Source: Dehalococcoidia bacterium UBA2991 (lineage in GTDB: Bacteria > Chloroflexota > Dehalococcoidia > Tepidiformales > Tepidiformaceae). Taken from it: a stretch of 21,768 nt of DNA. The notes beneath the pieces were generated by a model, which saw only the letters and a list, made by a program, of their open reading frames with translations, did not search any database and was not told the DNA's origin. This document shows, piece by piece, positions 16,252 through 21,768 of this stretch; position 1 is the first letter of the stretch, and the number at the start of each line of letters is the position of its first letter. The position numbers were made by a program, and so were the translations under genes. Where the stretch lies: assembly GCA_002346645.1 (NCBI GenBank), contig DEAD01000005.1:1-21768 (forward strand), written 5' to 3'.

Positions 16252-16327
16252 AGGGGTGTAGCTCAGTTGGTAGAGCATCGGCCTCCAAATCCGAGTGTCG
16301 CGGGTTCGAATCCTGCCACCCCTGCCA
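16252..16327 (+). tRNA. tRNA-Trp, anticodon CCA
   Basis: A 76-nt cloverleaf: acceptor AGGGGTG pairs with CACCCCT, D-arm GCTC/GAGC, T-arm GCGGG/CCTGC, discriminator G, and CCA encoded. The anticodon loop CTCCAAA gives CCA. The anticodon stem TCGGC/TCCGA has a C-T mismatch at positions 31-39, next to the loop, where the usual bacterial tRNA-Trp is paired. Confidence 0.95.
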
Positions 16328-16407
16328 ACCCTCTTCCCAAAATCGGGGCATAGCTCATACCTCGAGCTTGCCGGTGGGTCGTTGGCTGCCTACCATCGAA
16401 GCTCTGG

Positions 16408-16494
16408 GCCCAGGTGGTGGAACCGGCAGACACGCTGTCTTGAGGGGGCAGTGCCCTTCGGGGCGTGTGAGTTCAAATCTCACCCTGGGCACCA
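16408..16494 (+). tRNA. tRNA-Leu, anticodon GAG
   Basis: An 87-nt type II tRNA: acceptor GCCCAGG/CCTGGGC, D-stem GTG/CAC, anticodon stem CTGTC/GGCAG with loop TTGAGGG (anticodon GAG, reads CTC and CTT), long variable arm GCCC-TTCG-GGGC, T-arm GTGAG/CTCAC, and ACCA encoded. It is followed within one base by eight T residues. Confidence 0.96.
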
Positions 16495-16506
16495 GTTTTT
16501 TTTCGT

Positions 16507-16580
<74 letters not shown>

Positions 16581-16657
16581 CCTTTTGAAACCATTTGCCA
16601 GGCAGCAAGGCTTAACGATCGCTAAAATCCTGCGACCCAACCCTTCGAGGCTCGCTC

Positions 16658-17356
16658 ATGACATTTACTGAAACTATCGAACGTGCTCGCGAGGAAAGTC
16701 GCACCCTACTCTCTGAAGTAGAAGCCAAAATAGCGCTCGCAGAAGCCGGGGTACCAGTAACAGTGACCCGGCTCGCACAGACGAGAGAAGAAGCAGTTGC
16801 ACAGGCAGAAGCTCTTCGCTATCCCGTTGCACTTAAAGTCACCTCCCCAAACGTTGCGCACAAAAGTGATGTGGGCGGTGTAGTGCTTGGGCTTGAAAAC
16901 CAAGAAGAAGTAGCAAATGCCTACGACGAGATCATCAGCTCAGTAAATGCAAACCAACCAGAGGCAATCATTGAGGGAGTCTCTGTCCAAGAGATGACCG
17001 CTCCCGGGGTAGAAGTGATCATAGGAATGACTACCGACCCCCAGTTCGGACCAGTGATGATGTTCGGGCTCGGCGGAATCATGGTTGAGGTACTAGGCGA
17101 TGTGGCTTTCCGCCTAGCACCGCTAGGTACCGGCGATGCACAGGACATGATTAACGAGATCAAAGGCCGCCAAGTGCTCGACGGCGTACGAGGTCAACCT
17201 CCAGTCGATATAGACGCTATCGAGCTTATTCTTGATCGAGTATCCGCATTCGCAGCAAAGCACCCAGAAGTACTAGAACTCGACCTCAACCCCGTCATCG
17301 CCTCACCCGAAGGGGCAATCGCTGTAGACGCTCGCATCGTGCTAGCGGAGGCCTGA
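16658..17356 (+). CDS. Acyl-CoA synthetase (ADP-forming), beta subunit (ATP-grasp)
   Basis: Nucleotide-binding subunit of an NDP-forming acetyl/acyl-CoA synthetase: acyl-CoA + ADP + phosphate to acid + CoA + ATP, reversible. It has 232 residues, the usual size of a stand-alone beta subunit. The ATP-grasp_5 fold shows EAKIALAEAGVPV, the lysine region YPVALKVTSPNVAHKSDVGGV, the strand VSVQEMTAPGVEVIIGMTTD, the glycine loop MMFGLGGIMVEV, and the metal-site end ELDLNPVIA. GAGG lies 7 nt before the ATG. The alpha subunit starts 1 bp after the stop. Substrate range (acetyl, branched or aryl acyl-CoA) cannot be read from sequence. Confidence 0.92.
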   Translation: MTFTETIERAREESRTLLSEVEAKIALAEAGVPVTVTRLAQTREEAVAQAEALRYPVALKVTSPNVAHKSDVGGVVLGLENQEEVANAYDEIISSVNANQPEAIIEGVSVQEMTAPGVEVIIGMTTDPQFGPVMMFGLGGIMVEVLGDVAFRLAPLGTGDAQDMINEIKGRQVLDGVRGQPPVDIDAIELILDRVSAFAAKHPEVLELDLNPVIASPEGAIAVDARIVLAEA

Positions 17357-17357
17357 A

Positions 17358-18779
17358 ATGTCTGTATCTGGACACCCTCTGGATCGAATGTTCAACCCAA
17401 AAACAGTAGCGGTTATCGGAGACAAGGGACCCAACTACATGTGGTTGCGGAACAATCTGCCTTTCAAGGAGAAGGGTGGCAACCTATATTCGATCCAAAT
17501 TGATGAGAATGAAATTCCTGGTATCGAAGACCTGGGAATTGAGAACTTCAAGGCCCTCACAGATATTCCCGAGCCCATCGACTACGCCATCGTAGCGGTA
17601 CCGAGGCATGTTTCACCTTTTGTGTTGAAGGATCTAATCGAGGCCGAGGTGGCAGGTGCTGCTTTCTTCACTTCAGGATTTGCAGAAACAGGAGAGGAGC
17701 TTGGCGTAAGCCTGCAGGCACAGCTTACAGAGATGGCTGAAAAAGCTAACTTCAATGTCATCGGACCTAATTGCATGGGTCTCTACCTGCCCCGAGTAGG
17801 AATACGATTCAACCCAGATGTTCCAGTAGCCGACGATGGACGAGTCGGTTTCATCTCACAATCTGGAACCCACAGCATCATGTTTAGTCTGGTGACAGGT
17901 GCGAACGGCATACACCTGAGCCGTTGCGCTAGCTTTGGTAACGCCATCATCCTCGATATCAGTGACTACCTTGAATACTTGACGGAGGACCCCGAAACAG
18001 ACGTCATTGCAATGTACGTGGAGGGAGTGAAGGACGGAACGCGCTTTGTACAAGCGCTGCGAAAGGCAACCGCGCAAAAACCTGTGGTCGTTTGGAAGGG
18101 CGGACAGACGGCCGCCGGGGCACGCGCAACAATGTCGCATACCGGATCACTGGCCTCACCACAGGCTGTGTGGGAAGGAATTATGCGACAAAGCGGAGCC
18201 ATCTCAACAAACAACCTCGACGAGACCGTAGACGTAGTGAAAGTGCTACTCGACACCAAGCCCTCAACAAGCCGCCGCCTGGCTTTGATGGCAATGACTG
18301 GTGGACAGTCAGTTTCAATCACAGATGCCTTCGTACGTGAAGGTTTCGAAGTAGGTCCACTGACCCAGGATTCCTATGAAGAATTGGCAAGCTTCTTCAA
18401 CATAATCGGGGGTAGCTTTCACAACCCCCTCGACATGGCAGGAACGGTGCAGGGAAAGCGTGAGGTGCTGGAACGCATTCTCAACATCCTAGACAAAGAC
18501 AAAAATGTTGATGGTTTGGTAATGGAGCAGTCAGCGATGTTCGGTGCACGCCAGTGGAAAGATAACCCCGAGCGGGTATCCGATCTGATAGATACATTGG
18601 CCAAGCACATAGAGCGTTCAGCCAAGCCCTTTTTGATGGTGATGCACCCTGCCCACGAAGAGGCATTCGTAGCAGAAGTACGGCTCCGGTTCGCGGAGCG
18701 ACGCATCCCCGTGTTCGCTAGCTTCGAACGTGCTGCTAGCGCTGCTGCAAGAGCTTTACCAAGAGGCACCCGCTCCTAG
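17358..18779 (+). CDS. Acyl-CoA synthetase (ADP-forming), alpha subunit (CoA-binding)
   Basis: CoA-binding and ligase subunit that forms the acyl-phosphate and carries the phosphohistidine passed to the beta subunit. It has 473 residues. Order: CoA-binding Rossmann domain (FNPKTVAVIGDKG, residues about 12-24; FTSGFAETGEE; VIGPNCMGLY), then the first ligase domain with GFISQSGTHSIM and SFGNAIILD. The presumed phosphohistidine is histidine 261 in GARATMSHTGSLAS, equivalent in position to the active histidine of succinyl-CoA synthetase. A second ligase half runs to the end (MTGGQSVSITDAF, NPLDMAGT). The stop lies 3 bp from the stop of the convergent maf gene. Together with the beta gene it forms a two-gene unit likely used to make ATP from acyl-CoA. 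Confidence 0.92.
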   Translation: MSVSGHPLDRMFNPKTVAVIGDKGPNYMWLRNNLPFKEKGGNLYSIQIDENEIPGIEDLGIENFKALTDIPEPIDYAIVAVPRHVSPFVLKDLIEAEVAGAAFFTSGFAETGEELGVSLQAQLTEMAEKANFNVIGPNCMGLYLPRVGIRFNPDVPVADDGRVGFISQSGTHSIMFSLVTGANGIHLSRCASFGNAIILDISDYLEYLTEDPETDVIAMYVEGVKDGTRFVQALRKATAQKPVVVWKGGQTAAGARATMSHTGSLASPQAVWEGIMRQSGAISTNNLDETVDVVKVLLDTKPSTSRRLALMAMTGGQSVSITDAFVREGFEVGPLTQDSYEELASFFNIIGGSFHNPLDMAGTVQGKREVLERILNILDKDKNVDGLVMEQSAMFGARQWKDNPERVSDLIDTLAKHIERSAKPFLMVMHPAHEEAFVAEVRLRFAERRIPVFASFERAASAAARALPRGTRS

Positions 18780-18782
18780 TTC

Positions 18783-19403
18783 TCAGCGCTCAGGACAGAC
18801 AGCACAACGAGCCAGTACATGCTGGGGCTCGTGAGTTTCTACCCCAGCAGTCGCAAGAAGCCTGCTGATACCCCACAGCGGAAGTCCCATCACAGAGCAG
18901 TAGCAACCATCAAGCGCTGCAACAGTTGGCACATCATCATCCTGAATTCCATAGGCACCAGCCCTGTCGAACGGGCGGCCGTCAGCAACGTAAGCGCCTA
19001 TGGTTTCGTCACTTAGGTCAGCCAAAGTTACATGAGAATCACTTACCTCACTGCAGTCTCCTCCTGGGTAAACAACAGCAATTCCAGTCACAACCAGGTG
19101 TGTCTTACCGCGTAGGGAACCCAGCATGGCAAGAGCATTCTCCGCATTCCCTGGCTTGCCATAGGTAAATTCCCCATCATGAACAATTGTGTCAGCCCCA
19201 ATTACGACCTCCTCGGGATTCTCATGGAACACCGCAGCCGCCTTCTCCCTCGCGAGGCGACGAGCGTCAGCGAGAGGATCGTTAGTGATTCGCTCATCGA
19301 TGACAGCAGGAGTGATAGCGAAATCAGCAAGAAGGACCCGTAATAGCTCATGTCGACGAGGGGAACCAGATGCCAAGACCACTGAAGTGAACACGCTAAT
19401 CAA
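18783..19403 (-). CDS. maf: Maf-family nucleoside triphosphate pyrophosphatase (dTTP/UTP type)
   Basis: Hydrolyses non-canonical or selected nucleoside triphosphates to monophosphate and pyrophosphate. It has 206 residues. Signatures: LASGSPRRHELL near the start, LAREKA, VVIGADTIV with the catalytic-type aspartate 71, GKP (82-84), VTGIAVV, and RAGAYGIQDD. The SPRR arginine, GKP lysine and YGIQ glutamine are the trio typical of the MafA/YhdE subfamily acting on dTTP and UTP. The TTG start at 19403 overlaps the end of the methyltransferase gene by 8 bp; GTG at 19394 is an alternative and neither has a clear ribosome-binding sequence. The last residues, HVLARCAVCPER, add a Cys-x-x-Cys tail not typical of Maf. 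Confidence 0.9.
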   Translation of the reverse strand: MISVFTSVVLASGSPRRHELLRVLLADFAITPAVIDERITNDPLADARRLAREKAAAVFHENPEEVVIGADTIVHDGEFTYGKPGNAENALAMLGSLRGKTHLVVTGIAVVYPGGDCSEVSDSHVTLADLSDETIGAYVADGRPFDRAGAYGIQDDDVPTVAALDGCYCSVMGLPLWGISRLLATAGVETHEPQHVLARCAVCPER

Positions 19404-20607
19404 CAGAACGCGTTAGACGGGAAACACATTCGATATGTGCAGTCTGCGGAAACATATCAATAGGAGTGACGCGCTCCAACTTGTAGCCCTCTGCGGTAAT
19501 CCGACGAAGGTCACGGGCTAAGGTGGTGGGATTGCAGGAAACATATACAACCGTAGGAGGAGCGAGAGCCACAAGGGAATCAAGCACTTCAGGGGCGCAG
19601 CCAACGCGGGGCGGGTCGAGTAGCACAACCTCGGGATCCGCAGCAAGCTCAGGCAGAAGTTCCTCTACCTTCCCGCGACGAAATTCTACGTTCTCAATGT
19701 CATCGAAATTGACTTCAGCATCCCGGAGGGCAGAGGGGGATTCCTCAATAGCAATCACCCGTTCGAACCTTTCTGCAAAGATAGCGGCGAAAGTTCCAAC
19801 ACCTGCATAAGCGTCAACAAGCAACCTTCCCTGTCGAGGAAGCTCATCCCCAACCAGCTGGACAAGCTTCTCCGCCTGAGCGCTATTGACCTGAAAGAAG
19901 GACGACGCACTCACATGGAAGCGTCGTCCAGCGAGTTCCTCAATGTAGTGATCCTGACCACTCTCATCAGGTAGCACTTCAAGAGCTGGAGCGATAAGTG
20001 TGCTTTCAGTTGCGGCATTGCGCCGCAACTGAATTTGGTGCAAACCGCGAGCATGCCCCTGAAGACGTGGCAGAACACCGTTGACCCAGGGATCTGCAAT
20101 GGGACACTTCTTCACCGTAAGAAGTCCCCGCCCACGGCGGTGAATAAACCCAGCATCGCCAAACTTCCGACCGGTTGAAAAGCGAACATGGTTCCGGTAA
20201 TCCCAGGGGTTCTCCGCACCAACAACAGCATTCACGTGGGCATCAGGGAGCCCACCAATACGGGAAAGCTGCTCACGCACGATACCCTCCTTAGCGGCCA
20301 GCTGAGCAGGGTACTCGAGGTGCTGAAGGTGGCAGCCCCCACAGTTTCCATAGAGGGAGCATCTTGCTTCCACCCGACTATGAGATGGCTCAAGCACATT
20401 GGTAACCACTCCCTCAACGTAGTCCCGGTGAATACGCTCAACTTCGACTTCCACCAACTCCCCAGGAGCAGCAAAGGCGGCCATTAAGGCCCTGCCATCA
20501 GGAAGCCGGGCGAGACCCCGACCGCCCGCAACTAACCTCTCAATGCGAACAGTCTGGAAGCGCTCCTCTTCTGGAATCTCCTGTCTGCGACGACGACGAC
20601 GAGCCAT
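19396..20607 (-). CDS. 23S rRNA/tRNA uracil-5-methyltransferase (RlmD/RumA/TrmA family)
   Basis: S-adenosylmethionine-dependent enzyme that methylates C5 of a uracil in rRNA or tRNA. From ATG 20607 it has 403 residues. An arginine-rich head (ARRRRRRQE) precedes a TRAM RNA-binding domain (about 15-75). Four iron-sulfur cysteines are at 83, 89, 92 and 168 (CSLYGNCGGC and KKCP). The catalytic domain shows FFQVNSAQAEKL, the SAM loop DAYAGVGTFA, LLDPPRVG (aspartate 331), and the nucleophile cysteine 358 in YVSCNPTTLARDL, then the base glutamate in HIECVS. An upstream in-frame TTG at 20658 would add 17 unconserved residues. Which RNA is the target (RlmD, RlmC or TrmA-like) cannot be told by eye; the cluster cysteines favour the RumA/RlmD type. 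Confidence 0.92.
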   Translation of the reverse strand: MARRRRRRQEIPEEERFQTVRIERLVAGGRGLARLPDGRALMAAFAAPGELVEVEVERIHRDYVEGVVTNVLEPSHSRVEARCSLYGNCGGCHLQHLEYPAQLAAKEGIVREQLSRIGGLPDAHVNAVVGAENPWDYRNHVRFSTGRKFGDAGFIHRRGRGLLTVKKCPIADPWVNGVLPRLQGHARGLHQIQLRRNAATESTLIAPALEVLPDESGQDHYIEELAGRRFHVSASSFFQVNSAQAEKLVQLVGDELPRQGRLLVDAYAGVGTFAAIFAERFERVIAIEESPSALRDAEVNFDDIENVEFRRGKVEELLPELAADPEVVLLDPPRVGCAPEVLDSLVALAPPTVVYVSCNPTTLARDLRRITAEGYKLERVTPIDMFPQTAHIECVSRLTRSVD

Positions 20608-20776
20608 ACAGCTAGCGTAGCGGCGCACAGGGAGAGGGGCGAACGAAGCCAACCTCAAACAACCCTTTGCAGCGGGTATGCGGAACCAATGGGTCTAACC
20701 TCGGTAAGCACAGCAAGCCATGCAAAGGTGATTAGTCGAAATGCTGCTGGTGGAAACTTAAGCCGAAGAATCGAAT

Positions 20777-21187
20777 CTAAGAGGTGGTCCGGCAAGAATC
20801 ACAGCGCCCATATAACTCCGCACTGTGACTCTCAAGTTCGAAGGAAGCGGAAGTTGCATTCTGCTCAATGGCAGCATCCAGAGAGGGATCACTAAACTCT
20901 GTCACCGAACCACATACGCTACAGATTAGATGGTGGTGATGCCGACCACTCCGCGAACGCTCATACCGCACGCTCCCATCCTCCAGGGGCACGCGGCAGA
21001 CAATATCAAGCTCCTGCAAAAGCTTTACCGTGCGGAAGACAGTGGCCCTGCCAATGTTAGGCAGGCCTTCACTAAGCTCCTCGATCGTGAATGGGCGGTT
21101 GATGCTAGCGATCGCATCGAGAACAGCACGCCGAGGGGCAGTCAAGCGGTAACCGGTGTCTTCAAGCCGTTCAGTTGAATCCGTCAT
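20777..21187 (-). CDS. Fur-family metal-responsive repressor, probably the zinc regulator Zur
   Basis: DNA-binding repressor that senses a metal. From ATG 21187 it has 136 residues. A winged-helix domain (YRLTAPRRAVLDAI; FTIEELSEGLPNIGRATVFRTVKLL) is followed by the dimer domain with the histidine cluster HHHH (83-86) and two structural-zinc pairs, CSVC (89-92) and CDSC (129-132). It is divergent from a zinc-binding lipoprotein gene, which favours Zur over Fur or PerR; this is inference from context. ATG 21187 is preferred over GTG 21202 because the predicted transcription start falls near 21198; no ribosome-binding sequence is visible in the short leader. Confidence 0.9.
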   Translation of the reverse strand: MTDSTERLEDTGYRLTAPRRAVLDAIASINRPFTIEELSEGLPNIGRATVFRTVKLLQELDIVCRVPLEDGSVRYERSRSGRHHHHLICSVCGSVTEFSDPSLDAAIEQNATSASFELESHSAELYGRCDSCRTTS

Positions 21188-21203
21188 AGGGCCCACAGCC
21201 ACG

Positions 21204-21233
21204 ATCGTAGGTTTGGCTAAAAGAGGGTGTCAA
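21204..21233 (-). promoter_or_regulatory. Promoter of the Fur-family gene
   Basis: On the minus strand TTGACA (21228-21233) stands 18 bp from TACGAT (21204-21209). Transcription would begin near 21198, about 11 bases before ATG 21187. The -35 hexamer lies wholly inside one of the two inverted 12-bp boxes of this region. Confidence 0.55.
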
Positions 21234-21238
21234 TGCGA
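21227..21238 (+). promoter_or_regulatory. Candidate operator half of an inverted pair, box A
   Basis: GTGTCAATGCGA, matching the reverse complement of box B (21293-21304) at 11 of 12 positions. It covers the -35 element of the Fur-family gene, a position suited to autorepression. Binding is inferred. Confidence 0.45.
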
Positions 21239-21256
21239 AGTGCAAAGAAGACCTAC

Positions 21257-21286
21257 TTGACACTAAATATCAATAGAATAGATGAT
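21257..21286 (+). promoter_or_regulatory. Promoter of the znuA-like gene
   Basis: A perfect TTGACA (21257-21262) lies 18 bp from GATGAT (21281-21286), which matches 4 of 6 consensus bases. The start would be near 21293, about 37 bases before the ATG. A short inverted repeat TATCA/TGATA (21268-21287) spans the -10 region. Confidence 0.5.
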
Positions 21287-21292
21287 ACCTTG

Positions 21293-21304
21293 TCGCATTG
21301 ATAC
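21293..21304 (-). promoter_or_regulatory. Candidate operator half of an inverted pair, box B
   Basis: Minus-strand GTATCAATGCGA, one mismatch from box A. It sits at the predicted transcription start of the znuA-like gene, where a bound repressor would block initiation. Binding is inferred. Confidence 0.45.
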
Positions 21305-21329
21305 AAAAGCTCAATTAGGATGTCAGCCA

Positions 21330-21768
21330 ATGAGGAAACCTTATTTCAGACGACTCGCGGTGGCACTCTCCGGACTGCTGATCGGACTAGCTCTGATCAC
21401 CAGTGGCTGCGGAGATAACAACCAAGAGTCGGAGGGCGGCAATGGCGGCCCACTTACGATCGTAGCCTCGACCACGATCGTCGAGGATTTAGTCCACCAA
21501 GTCGGTGGTCAACGAATCAAGCTGAGCAGCATCGTTCCCTGGAACGCAGACCCACATACATTCGCTCTCACTCCCAGTGATATTCGCAAAGCATCTGAAG
21601 CGGACTTGTTAGTGCTTGTGGGAGCACGCCTTAGCTCCCTAGAAGAGGACATCGCCCAATTTGCTGAGGGCGATGTCCTCCACCTTACTGACAACATGGA
21701 TCTGCAACCATTCTCTTCCGCACTAACGCATGCGGAGGATGAGTATCACCGCGAAGAACATGCAGAGG
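21330..21768 (+). CDS. znuA: Zinc-binding ABC-transporter lipoprotein (ZnuA/AdcA-like), C-terminus cut by window edge
   Basis: Solute-binding protein that captures zinc (or manganese) outside the membrane for an ABC importer. The window holds 146 codons of a family usually near 300. Residues 1-27 are a lipoprotein signal: basic start MRKPYFRRL, hydrophobic core, then ITSGC with the lipid-carrying cysteine at 27 (threonine at -3 is less usual). The mature part begins with PLTIVASTTIVEDLV, then the family segment NADPHTFALTPSDIRKASEADLLVLVG, whose histidine 76 is the first metal ligand. A histidine/acid-rich stretch starts at 134 (HAEDEYHREEHAE), like the zinc-chaperoning loop of ZnuA; this favours zinc. 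AGGA lies 9 nt before the ATG. An ATG at 21320 is in another frame. Confidence 0.9.
   Translation, partial: MRKPYFRRLAVALSGLLIGLALITSGCGDNNQESEGGNGGPLTIVASTTIVEDLVHQVGGQRIKLSSIVPWNADPHTFALTPSDIRKASEADLLVLVGARLSSLEEDIAQFAEGDVLHLTDNMDLQPFSSALTHAEDEYHREEHAE

Noticed and set aside
20608..20776. Longest gap between genes (169 bp)
   Set aside because: No hairpin with a T-run, no RNA gene, no convincing promoter and no small gene with a ribosome-binding site could be recognised.

Overview
The window is a dense, ordinary-looking stretch of bacterial chromosome (by eye about mid-50s % G+C). It has no insertion sequence, phage gene, integrase, CRISPR array or rRNA. The gene set suggests Chloroflexota, perhaps a Dehalococcoidia/SAR202-like marine lineage. 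The hints are separate alpha and beta subunits of ADP-forming acyl-CoA synthetase, a GpsA with GATSWG in place of GAGSWG, an ornithine carbamoyltransferase with SLRTR and HDLP motifs, a CdaA with DMA in place of DGA, and a long Gram-positive-type SRP RNA. This assignment is an inference from protein features, not a database result. ATG, GTG and TTG starts are all used and many genes overlap by 4 bp.

Layout. 1-1448 (minus): a membrane-anchored cell-wall protein with DUF348, G5 and 3D domains, cut by the window edge. 1504-1773 (minus): a large-type SRP RNA gene with its own promoter and a candidate terminator. 1823-3855 (minus): biotin carboxylase and a biotinyl carrier protein of an acyl-CoA carboxylase. 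3980-8017 (plus): mutS2, rarA and a small thioredoxin-fold protein lacking the family's usual cysteines. 8014-15153 (minus): a tightly packed operon transcribed cdaA, cdaR/ybbR, der, plsY, gpsA, HEAT-repeat protein, Nudix hydrolase, GNAT acetyltransferase; argF (15225-16151) lies 71 bp upstream on the same strand. 16252-16580 (plus): tRNA-Trp, tRNA-Leu and tRNA-Cys. 16658-18779 (plus): beta and alpha subunits of an ADP-forming acyl-CoA synthetase. 18783-20607 (minus): maf and a TrmA/RlmD-type RNA uracil methyltransferase. 20777-21187 (minus) and 21330 onward (plus): a Fur-family repressor (probably Zur) divergent from a zinc-binding lipoprotein (ZnuA-like, cut by the window edge).

How the genes fit together. 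The cdaA operon joins c-di-AMP synthesis and its membrane regulator to ribosome assembly (Der), the first steps of phospholipid synthesis (PlsY, GpsA) and a trio of accessory proteins. mutS2 and rarA form a DNA-maintenance pair. The Fur-family gene and znuA share a control region with an inverted pair of near-identical 12-bp boxes, one covering the regulator's -35 element and the other at the predicted znuA start of transcription, which makes a plausible zinc-responsive switch.

No gap between genes exceeds 300 bases; the longest, 20608-20776, shows nothing I can name. I found no convincing wholly new system. The best leads are the zur/znuA operator pair, the cysteine-less thioredoxin-fold protein behind rarA, the HEAT protein in the cdaA operon, and several active-site substitutions.
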